Shown in pieces: positions 6,777-11,947 of a stretch of 11,947 bases of DNA (within the stretch, counting starts at the first letter, position 1; each line of letters opens with the position of its first letter). The DNA is taken from positions 1 through 11,947 of the forward strand of contig JAWUVN010000055.1 of the NCBI GenBank assembly GCA_034112345.1. The letters run 5' to 3'. Under the pieces are notes generated by a model that saw nothing but the letters and a program-made list of their open reading frames with translations, was not told where the DNA came from and made no database searches. The position numbers and the translations under genes were made by a program. This DNA is from Bermanella sp034112345 (GTDB taxonomy: Bacteria > Pseudomonadota > Gammaproteobacteria > Pseudomonadales > Oceanobacteraceae).

Positions 6777-7718
6777 ATGACAACCGCTGCAAATAAAACA
6801 GATAATAAATCAGCGCAAACATCGATTACTGAAGTTTCCAGTAATCGAGTATTTGCCGGCGAGCAAAAACAGTTCTCGCATTATTCAAATACGCTAAATT
6901 GTGACATGCGCTTTGCTATTTATTTACCGCCACAAGCGTTAAATACAAGCACTGCTACACCTTCCAATATACCGGTTTTGTATTGGCTGTCTGGACTCAC
7001 CTGCACCGACGAAAACTTCATGCAAAAAGCAGGTGCTTTACGCATGGCAGCAAAATTAGGCATTGCCATAGTTACGCCTGACACAAGCCCTCGTGGCGAA
7101 GGAGTGACAGATGATGTCGATAGCGCTTACGACCTAGGTTTAGGCGCAGGCTTTTATGTAAATGCCACACAAGCACCTTGGTCTGATCATTACCATATGT
7201 ATGATTATGTGGTTAACGAATTACCAGAGATTGTAGAAGCCAATTTTTCAGTATCAAATAAGCGCGCCATCAGCGGTCACTCTATGGGTGGTCACGGTGC
7301 GTTAATGATCAGTTTAAAGAATCCTGATAAATATCTATCGGCTTCAGCTTTTAGCCCTATTAGTAATCCTATGGATTGCCCTTGGGGAATAAAAGCGTTC
7401 AGTGCTTACCTAGGCGAAGATAAACAAAACTGGGGACAATACGATACAAGCGTATTAATGGCACAGGCTAAAGATGCCGCCCAACAAGTACCTAGCTTAG
7501 TGGATCAAGGTACCGCTGATAATTTTTTAGATGAACAATTAAACCCTGATAGTTTAAAAAAAGCGGCCATTGAAAGTGATTACCCATTAATATTGAATAT
7601 GGAATTGGGCTATGACCATAGCTACTATTTTATCTCCAGTTTTATTGAACAACACTTAAAGTTTCACGCTGAATACTTAGGCTTGATCGAACACGATCAA
7701 GATTTAGAAGAAGTCTAA
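6777..7718 (+). CDS. fghA: S-formylglutathione hydrolase
   Basis: A cytosolic esterase-D-family alpha/beta hydrolase that splits S-formylglutathione into formate and glutathione, completing the FrmA pathway. The nucleophile is S169 in GHSMGGHGA, the acid D248 in DQGTADNFL and the base H281 in GYDHSYYF. The conserved LTCTDENF segment with the family cysteine lies in the N-terminal half, and PDTSPRGEG follows. At 313 residues it is longer than the usual 275-285. There is a polar Thr/Asn/Lys-rich N-terminal extension of roughly 15-20 residues before the normal TEVSSNRVFAGEQKQ start, a small insertion after YLPPQA, and an acidic C-terminal tail. The ATG at 6777 is preferred because AAGG overlapping the frmA stop provides a Shine-Dalgarno, and no later start codon precedes the conserved region. 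The gap to frmA is nine bases. frmB and yeiG are E. coli names for the same activity. Confidence 0.95.
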   Translation: MTTAANKTDNKSAQTSITEVSSNRVFAGEQKQFSHYSNTLNCDMRFAIYLPPQALNTSTATPSNIPVLYWLSGLTCTDENFMQKAGALRMAAKLGIAIVTPDTSPRGEGVTDDVDSAYDLGLGAGFYVNATQAPWSDHYHMYDYVVNELPEIVEANFSVSNKRAISGHSMGGHGALMISLKNPDKYLSASAFSPISNPMDCPWGIKAFSAYLGEDKQNWGQYDTSVLMAQAKDAAQQVPSLVDQGTADNFLDEQLNPDSLKKAAIESDYPLILNMELGYDHSYYFISSFIEQHLKFHAEYLGLIEHDQDLEEV

Positions 7719-7762
7719 CGCTTCAGCTAAGCACATTGATCCAATAGAAAAATGACACACAT

Positions 7763-7800
7763 AAAAAAGGCCGACGCCCTCACAGGTATCGGCCTTTTTT
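7763..7800. terminator. Bidirectional terminator between fghA and yggL
   Basis: Perfect 12-base arms (AAAAAAGGCCGA at 7763-7774 and its complement at 7789-7800) enclose a 14-base loop that can close by a further CC/GG pair. The GC core GGCCGA is flanked by A6 on one side and T6 on the other, so it terminates both the rightward frm operon and the leftward yggL transcript. Confidence 0.9.
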
Positions 7801-7869
7801 GTTGTTATCTTTCAACTACCTTTTAATTCCCTTTATATGAGAATCGAATCAGAAGTTATAAAAAATAAC

Positions 7870-8217
7870 TTACGCTTCGTCATTACCATAAATAGCATCA
7901 GATAATGGTTCAACTTTTACATCTGTTACACCGGCTTGAGCAGAAAGCCATTTTTGTACTGTCTCACGATCAGCATCAGTTGCTTTAACATTACAATTTG
8001 GCAAAGTAATGTAACCACCAAAATCATGCTTGCTGCCGCCGCCTGCAAACTGAAGGTCTTCAGTTTCTAGAAAACTTAATAGGCCAGTGAAAAAACCGTC
8101 TACCTTATCTTCATCCATCTCTTCAATAGAGCAAGAGAATTCAAATCCAATAATCGCGAATTCACCTAGGCATAGCTTTTTACGGATGCGGCGTTTCATT
8201 TTTTTAGGTTCAGTCAT
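7870..8217 (-). CDS. yggL: YggL family (DUF469) protein, 50S-associated in E. coli
   Basis: This small protein of 115 residues matches the YggL/DUF469 family (E. coli YggL has 108). Visible family features are the basic N-terminus with RRIRKKLCLGEF, the hydrophobic GFEFSCSI segment, an acidic region, the central LQFAGGG turn and the C-terminal ETVQKWLSAQAGVTDVKVEPLSDAIYG. E. coli YggL has been reported to bind the 50S ribosomal subunit; the exact function is not settled, and a ribosome-related cytosolic role here is inferred from family only. There is no signal peptide or membrane segment. The ATG at 8217 has a weak CGAGA site upstream. It is a single-gene unit, leftward, converging on the frm operon at a shared terminator, and appears to have its own extended -10 promoter just upstream. 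Confidence 0.85.
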   Translation of the reverse strand: MTEPKKMKRRIRKKLCLGEFAIIGFEFSCSIEEMDEDKVDGFFTGLLSFLETEDLQFAGGGSKHDFGGYITLPNCNVKATDADRETVQKWLSAQAGVTDVKVEPLSDAIYGNDEA

Positions 8218-8250
8218 GATTATCTCGTTCGATGTTTGGTAGGTGGCGGG

Positions 8251-8259
8251 ATAATAGCA
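8251..8259 (-). promoter_or_regulatory. Candidate extended -10 promoter for yggL
   Basis: The minus strand reads TGC-TATTAT, a TGn extended -10 with five of six consensus bases, about 34 bases upstream of the yggL ATG. No good -35 is seen at 16-18 bases, which extended -10 promoters can tolerate. The placement would give a leader of roughly 25-30 bases. Confidence 0.4.
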
Positions 8260-8565
8260 CAGAATATGCTCAATCGAAGAACCATCGTACTGAAATAAAG
8301 TAACAGAACACCTGTGTTGCGGCCTTTAATGTCATAGTAGGCCAAATATCTAGAGTATAAACTCTAAACCTATTTGTTAAATAAATATAAAATCGATCCA
8401 GCCCCACGCTTTACATTGTAAGTTCATAAAACATCAAATGTAGTATTTCGATATTACCCCATTAATTGACCACCATGATTCAATAACCATTCAGTAATAC
8501 ATGTATTTATGTGTGTTAACTCATTAAAAACAACATTGATATTCTGACTTAAAAAGGGGCTAAAA
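8260..8565. other. Non-coding gap upstream of the DJ-1/RHH/dld operon
   Basis: No reading frame with a plausible start and family pattern is present on either strand. The stretch is AT-rich and holds several small inverted repeats: AACAC-CT-GTGTT (8307-8318), TAGAGT-ATAA-ACTCTA (8351-8366) and the 12-base palindrome AATACATGTATT (8496-8507). The promoter of the downstream operon should lie here; TTGACC at 8466-8471 is the best -35-like hexamer, but I cannot match it to a well-spaced -10. The unusual length for this otherwise compact window hints at regulation. Confidence 0.45.
8496..8507. repeat. Palindrome AATACATGTATT, candidate operator
   Basis: A perfect 12-base palindrome lies 58 bases before the DJ-1-family start codon, in the position expected for an operator near the promoter. 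It could be a site for a dimeric regulator, possibly the ribbon-helix-helix protein of the same operon. A 12-base palindrome in AT-rich DNA can also occur by chance. Confidence 0.35.
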
Positions 8566-9123
8566 ATGGCTAAAGTACTCATGATCACAGGTGATTTTGT
8601 CGAAGACTATGAAAACATGGTTCCCTTTCAAGCCTTACTCGCCATGGGGCACGACATTGATGCCGTTTGCCCAGACAAAAAATCGGGCGATACTATTGCC
8701 ACATCCATTCACGATTTTGAAGGGGATCAAACTTACACCGAAAAACGCGGCCATAACTTTGTACTTAACGCTTCTTTTGCCCATATCAAGCTTGCCGATT
8801 ACGATGGTTTATATCTACCCGGTGGCCGCGCACCTGAGTATTTACGCTTAAACTCTAGAGTCATTGAGATCATCCAGCACTTTGTTACATGTGATAAACC
8901 CATAGCATCTATTTGCCACGGCCCACAACTTCTGAGTGCTGCTGGTGTGATTAAAGGTAAAAAAGTATCGGCCTACCCAGCCTGCCAGCCTGAGATAAAA
9001 ATGGCTGGAGCAGAATATGTCGACCTACCAATGGACGGCGCAGTGACTGACGGTAAACTGGTGACGGCTCCCGCCTGGCCTGCCCATCCTGCCATGTTGA
9101 AACAATTTGTGGCATTGTTATAA
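8566..9123 (+). CDS. DJ-1/PfpI family protein, DJ-1D (glyoxalase III)-like
   Basis: A 185-residue single-domain DJ-1/PfpI protein. The nucleophile elbow is SICHGPQLL with C117 followed by H118, and E16 in the N-terminal VEDYENMVPF segment corresponds to the glutamate that contacts the cysteine in human DJ-1 (E18). The stretch AIxDFEGDQTYTEKxGHNF-like (from about residue 47) and LPGGRAPEYLRL closely resemble the repeats of plant DJ-1D, which have glutathione-independent glyoxalase activity, converting methylglyoxal to lactate. This similarity is recalled, not searched. PfpI-type protease or deglycase annotation is the common alternative. The protein is probably cytosolic, as it has no signal peptide. 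The ATG at 8566 has GGGG six bases upstream. It is the first gene of a probable operon: the next gene starts 28 bases later and dld follows, so production of D-lactate for the third gene is a reasonable inference, not a demonstration. Confidence 0.9.
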   Translation: MAKVLMITGDFVEDYENMVPFQALLAMGHDIDAVCPDKKSGDTIATSIHDFEGDQTYTEKRGHNFVLNASFAHIKLADYDGLYLPGGRAPEYLRLNSRVIEIIQHFVTCDKPIASICHGPQLLSAAGVIKGKKVSAYPACQPEIKMAGAEYVDLPMDGAVTDGKLVTAPAWPAHPAMLKQFVALL

Positions 9124-9151
9124 GCTTTAATTAGCATTGAGAGCGTAATCT

Positions 9152-9550
9152 ATGTGTCAGCTTTTTATTAATGCCGATAGCCATCTATGGACCTATCGCA
9201 CCAAGTCGCTTCGCATAGATGGCGTGGTTACCTCTATTCGTTTAGAGGAGTTCTTTTGGGATACGCTAGAAGAAATATCATTTCGAGATAAAATGACAGT
9301 GAATCAAATGATCACTAAATTGTATCTCGAATCTCTTGATGCTGATCACGACATTAGTAACTTCACTTCTTTTTTAAGAGTATGTTGCTCACGTTACTTA
9401 TCATTGGTCGCAGACGGCAACCTAACCAGAGAAGACGACCTTCCGCTGGATGAGGTCAATGCTCAGAATATAATTGAGCAAGAACAATCAAGAAGCCGTC
9501 AGCGTAAATCACTTTTCAACTCTGCTAACTACAAACCCTCTATTAATTAG
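9152..9550 (+). CDS. Ribbon-helix-helix domain protein (RHH_4 type)
   Basis: A 132-residue protein that looks like the RHH_4 (PF13467) group of small ribbon-helix-helix proteins. It has an MCxLF N-terminus, the beta strand TSIRLEEFFW around residues 27-36, a first helix DTLEEISFRD, a turn at K47-M48, and a second helix starting TVNQMITKLYLESL. The family's NFTSFLRVCCSRYL segment follows at about 73-86, with a polar, charged tail. Ribbon-helix-helix dimers usually insert the paired strand into the DNA major groove, so a DNA-binding regulator is likely, though this subgroup is poorly characterised. The ATG at 9152 has GAGAG eight bases upstream. It sits 28 bases after the DJ-1-like gene and 22 bases before dld, so it is in the same transcript; autoregulation of this operon is plausible. 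The target is unknown. Confidence 0.85.
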   Translation: MCQLFINADSHLWTYRTKSLRIDGVVTSIRLEEFFWDTLEEISFRDKMTVNQMITKLYLESLDADHDISNFTSFLRVCCSRYLSLVADGNLTREDDLPLDEVNAQNIIEQEQSRSRQRKSLFNSANYKPSIN

Positions 9551-9572
9551 TCAAAACGGGGCTTTAAAAATC

Positions 9573-11264
9573 ATGTCACATCAGCCGCTGATTACCAGCC
9601 TTAAAAAAATTGTTGGTTCACGCTATGTACTCACCGGTGAACAAGCCACGGCCCCTTATAGAAACGGCTTCCGCGAGGGACAAGGTCCTGCTCTTGCAGT
9701 GGCTAAACCCTCAACGCTTTGGCAACAATGGCAACTGTTAGATGCCTGCGTAAAGGCCAATGTGATTGTTATCATGCAAGCAGCTAATACAGGGCTGACC
9801 GGAGGATCAACACCCACTGAAGGTTGCGACCGAAATACCGTAATTATTAATACAACTCGCATCGATGACATTCATGTTTTAGCGCCTCAAAAACAGATCA
9901 TTGCTTTTCCTGGCGCCAGTTTATTTTCACTAGAAAAAGTACTCGCACCTTACGGTCGTGTACCACATTCCGTGATTGGCTCATCTTGTATCGGCGCTTC
10001 AATTGTTGGTGGCATCTGCAACAACTCTGGCGGAGCATTGGTCGAGCGAGGCCCCGCCTACACAGAATTCGCTATCTACGCGCAAGTGAATGAGCACGGT
10101 ACATTAGATTTAATCAACGAACTTGATATCGATTTAGGCAATACACCAGAAGAAATACTGACAAATTTACAGAATAAAAAATACTCAGTAGATGCAATAC
10201 AAGCTACAAAAAAAATGGCATCTGATCGTGAATATGCAAACTGGGTTCGTCAAACCACCGATGAAACCCCTGCTCGTTACAACGCAGATCCAAGACGATT
10301 ACATAAAGCCAGTGGCTGTGCAGGAAAGCTGGCTGTTTTTGCTGTTCGCGTAGATACATTTATAAAAAATGAAGACGAACACACCTACTATTTAGGTACA
10401 AATTCTACACAAGCATTGCAGGCTGTTAGAAAAACATTGCTAGAGCAATCATCTTCATTACCTGTTTACGCAGAATATCTACATCGAGACATTTTTAATT
10501 TAGCCGATCACTATGGCCGCGACACAGTACTCCTAATACAAACCCTTGGAACTAACTGGCTACCAAAATTCTTTAATATCAAACGCCAACTAGACACACT
10601 TTTTAAACGAGTGCCTTTTATACCGCAAGGCTTCATAGACAATATAGTGTACAAACTGGCTAAACTCTTTCCTAGCCAAACCCCAGAAAAACTGCACCTT
10701 TGGAATAAAAGATACGAACATCAATTAATATTAACCGTAAAAGGCCAAGTCAAAGAAGAGACCGAATTACTATTAGAAAATATAAAAATCAAACACGACT
10801 TACATTACTTTATGTGCAATGAAGCCGATGCAAAGTCCGCCTATTTATTACGCTTTGCTGCCGCTGGCGCTGCGGTTCAATATGCCGCGATTAACCATAA
10901 AGAAGTAGAATCTATCGTTGCCCTAGATATTGCATTAAGACGCAATGATACGGACTGGTTTGAAACTCTACCTGATTCAATAAATGACAAACTAATTAAA
11001 AAACTGTATTACGGCCATTTTTTATGTCATGTTTTCCATCAGGATTATTTGGTCCGCAAAGGCGAAAATGCAGCCGCTATTAAAAAAGAACTGTTAGTAA
11101 CCATTGAAGCTCGCGGGGCTGAATACCCAGCTGAGCATAACGTTGGACACCATTACCATGCCAAACCAAGCCTAAGTAATCACTACAAAACACTGGACCC
11201 TACCAACACGCTCAATGCTGGTATTGGTGGAATGTCTAAATGTTCACACTATAAAAATACCTAG
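9573..11264 (+). CDS. dld: Quinone-dependent D-lactate dehydrogenase (Dld)
   Basis: This peripheral inner-membrane flavoenzyme oxidises D-lactate to pyruvate and reduces quinone. With the ATG at 9573 it has 563 residues, against about 571 for E. coli Dld, which it resembles throughout. The FAD-binding PCMH domain covers about 40-215, with MQAANTGLTGGSTP from residue 68 and PHSVIGSSCIGASIVGGICN from 131. The membrane-associated Dld C-terminal domain follows, with RFAAAGAA at 427-434, a LDIALRRND segment, LYYGHF and PAEHNVGH at 519-526. An in-frame start at 9474 would add 33 residues that overlap the preceding gene and have no counterpart in the family, so 9573 is chosen; GGGG lies rather far (11 bases) upstream. 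It is the last gene of the DJ-1/RHH/dld operon and ends before a bidirectional terminator. Together with the DJ-1-like gene it suggests methylglyoxal-derived D-lactate use; D-lactate uptake from outside is an equal possibility. Confidence 0.95.
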   Translation: MSHQPLITSLKKIVGSRYVLTGEQATAPYRNGFREGQGPALAVAKPSTLWQQWQLLDACVKANVIVIMQAANTGLTGGSTPTEGCDRNTVIINTTRIDDIHVLAPQKQIIAFPGASLFSLEKVLAPYGRVPHSVIGSSCIGASIVGGICNNSGGALVERGPAYTEFAIYAQVNEHGTLDLINELDIDLGNTPEEILTNLQNKKYSVDAIQATKKMASDREYANWVRQTTDETPARYNADPRRLHKASGCAGKLAVFAVRVDTFIKNEDEHTYYLGTNSTQALQAVRKTLLEQSSSLPVYAEYLHRDIFNLADHYGRDTVLLIQTLGTNWLPKFFNIKRQLDTLFKRVPFIPQGFIDNIVYKLAKLFPSQTPEKLHLWNKRYEHQLILTVKGQVKEETELLLENIKIKHDLHYFMCNEADAKSAYLLRFAAAGAAVQYAAINHKEVESIVALDIALRRNDTDWFETLPDSINDKLIKKLYYGHFLCHVFHQDYLVRKGENAAAIKKELLVTIEARGAEYPAEHNVGHHYHAKPSLSNHYKTLDPTNTLNAGIGGMSKCSHYKNT

Positions 11265-11332
11265 GAAAATATCTAGGAAAACACAATTAATAACAGTCAA
11301 AATACAATGTGTTAATAACATTCCTTTATAAA

Positions 11333-11364
11333 AAAAACCGCAATCAAAAATGATTGCGGTTTTT
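11333..11364. terminator. Bidirectional terminator between dld and mmsA
   Basis: Perfect 14-base arms (AAAAACCGCAATCA at 11333-11346 and the complement at 11351-11364) close a four-base AAAA loop. The GC-containing core is followed by T5 on the plus strand and T7 on the minus strand, so it serves both convergent genes. It is 69 bases past the dld stop and 26 bases past the mmsA stop. Confidence 0.92.
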
Positions 11365-11389
11365 AACGTTTATTACAATTTACGTAATA

Positions 11390-11947
11390 TTAACTAGGAA
11401 ATGACATACTCACACCTTCACGCACACCACTTGAAGGCCAACGCTGAGTAATGGTTTTACGCTTAGTATAAAAACGCACACCATCTGGACCATACGCATG
11501 TAGGTCACCAAACAATGAACGCTTCCAACCACCAAAGCTGTGGTAAGCAACAGGCACAGGTAACGGAACGTTAATGCCTACCATGCCCACTTGAATGTTA
11601 TCCGAGAAGTAGCGCGCCGCTTCACCGTCACGGGTAAAGATACAAGTACCGTTACCATATTCGTGATCATTAATTAACTTCATGGCCTCTTCCATGGTTT
11701 TAACACGCACTACTTGAAGTACTGGGCCAAAAATTTCAGCGTCGTAGCTTTCCATGTTGGCGGTTACGTTATCAATTAACGTGGGACCTACAAAAAATCC
11801 ATTTTCGTAACCAGCTACTTCAGGGTTACGGCCATCTACTACAATTTTAGCACCGTCTTTTTCAGCACTTGAAATGTAGCCTTGTACTTTTTCTTTATGT
11901 GCCGCAGTAATCACTGGGCCAAAATCGTTACTGGCATTGTCATACGC
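11390..11947 (-). CDS. mmsA: Methylmalonate-semialdehyde dehydrogenase (CoA-acylating), C-terminal part
   Basis: This aldehyde dehydrogenase family 6 enzyme converts methylmalonate semialdehyde (valine catabolism) to propanoyl-CoA and malonate semialdehyde (beta-alanine catabolism) to acetyl-CoA, with NAD+ and CoA. Only the last 185 residues are in the window; the frame is open to the right edge, so the gene is cut and the catalytic cysteine lies outside. The visible part contains DFGPVITAAHKEKVQGYI at the edge, VDGRNPEVAGYENGFFVGPT, the EIFGPVLQVVRV segment and the family hallmark FGGWKRSLFGDLHAYGPDG, followed by VRFYTKRKTITQRWP. A GTG at 11914 is in frame but is an internal valine codon, not a start. 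The gene runs leftward toward dld. Valine and beta-alanine breakdown genes would be expected just beyond the window, if it is part of an mms operon. Confidence 0.93.
   Translation of the reverse strand, partial: AYDNASNDFGPVITAAHKEKVQGYISSAEKDGAKIVVDGRNPEVAGYENGFFVGPTLIDNVTANMESYDAEIFGPVLQVVRVKTMEEAMKLINDHEYGNGTCIFTRDGEAARYFSDNIQVGMVGINVPLPVPVAYHSFGGWKRSLFGDLHAYGPDGVRFYTKRKTITQRWPSSGVREGVSMSFPS

Noticed and set aside
8466..8471. TTGACC as the -35 box of the DJ-1/RHH/dld promoter
   Set aside because: No convincing -10 hexamer lies 16-18 bases downstream; the nearest TAATAC is too far, so I did not call a promoter.
8591..8851. 86-residue plus-strand frame within the DJ-1-like gene
   Set aside because: It is a +1 shadow of a gene with a clear DJ-1 motif set and has no sign of being translated.
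9474..9572. Longer dld reading frame starting at 9474
   Set aside because: The additional 33 residues overlap the ribbon-helix-helix gene, have no counterpart in Dld proteins, and the family match begins at the ATG at 9573.
11261..11281. Direct repeat CTAGGAAAA at 11261-11269 and 11273-11281
   Set aside because: Only two short copies, one including the dld stop codon, with a 12-base period; most likely a chance or slippage duplication with no evident function.
11912..11914. GTG as a start codon for the leftward aldehyde dehydrogenase frame
   Set aside because: The frame stays open to the window edge and the upstream residues (NASNDFGP) belong to the MmsA family, so the gene is cut and the GTG is an internal valine.

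Overview
The window is ordinary-looking chromosomal DNA from a Gram-negative, probably marine gammaproteobacterium (Oceanospirillales-like). This rests on an AT-rich composition judged by eye, an Lrp regulator close to the enterobacterial protein, a TonB-dependent outer-membrane receptor, a YggL (DUF469) protein and an E. coli-type quinone-linked D-lactate dehydrogenase. Nothing in the sequence fixes the genus. I see no tRNA, rRNA, CRISPR array, insertion sequence or phage gene.

Layout, left to right. (1) The C-terminal end of an unrecognised protein runs in from the left edge (+, to 287). (2) A D-alanine catabolic locus follows: a leftward Lrp/DadR-type regulator (355-846), a 136-base divergent control region, then rightward dadA (983-2242) and an alanine racemase (2268-3386) as a tight pair. 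(3) A lone leftward TonB-dependent receptor (3456 to about 5405) is separated from the racemase by two hairpins. (4) A rightward glutathione-dependent formaldehyde-detoxification operon, frmA/adhC (5637-6767) and fghA (6777-7718), ends in a strong bidirectional terminator shared with leftward yggL (7870-8217). (5) A 348-base gap leads to a three-gene rightward operon: a DJ-1/PfpI protein of the glyoxalase III-like DJ-1D type (8566-9123), a ribbon-helix-helix protein (9152-9550) and D-lactate dehydrogenase dld (9573-11264). (6) A bidirectional terminator separates dld from leftward mmsA, which runs off the right edge.

How the genes work together. Three blocks feed pyruvate or the respiratory chain from small or toxic metabolites. 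L-Ala to D-Ala (racemase) to pyruvate (DadA) is controlled by the Lrp-type regulator. Formaldehyde plus glutathione goes to formate through FrmA and FghA. In the right-hand operon, a DJ-1D-like protein next to D-lactate dehydrogenase suggests a glutathione-independent methylglyoxal to D-lactate to pyruvate route, with a small DNA-binding-type protein encoded between them. This last link is inference from gene order and family knowledge. It is the most interesting idea in the window.

Most gene calls are secure because diagnostic motifs are visible. The main uncertainties are the start of the TonB receptor (TTG at 5405 preferred to ATG at 5462), the receptor's ligand, the identity of the left-edge fragment and the role of the ribbon-helix-helix protein.
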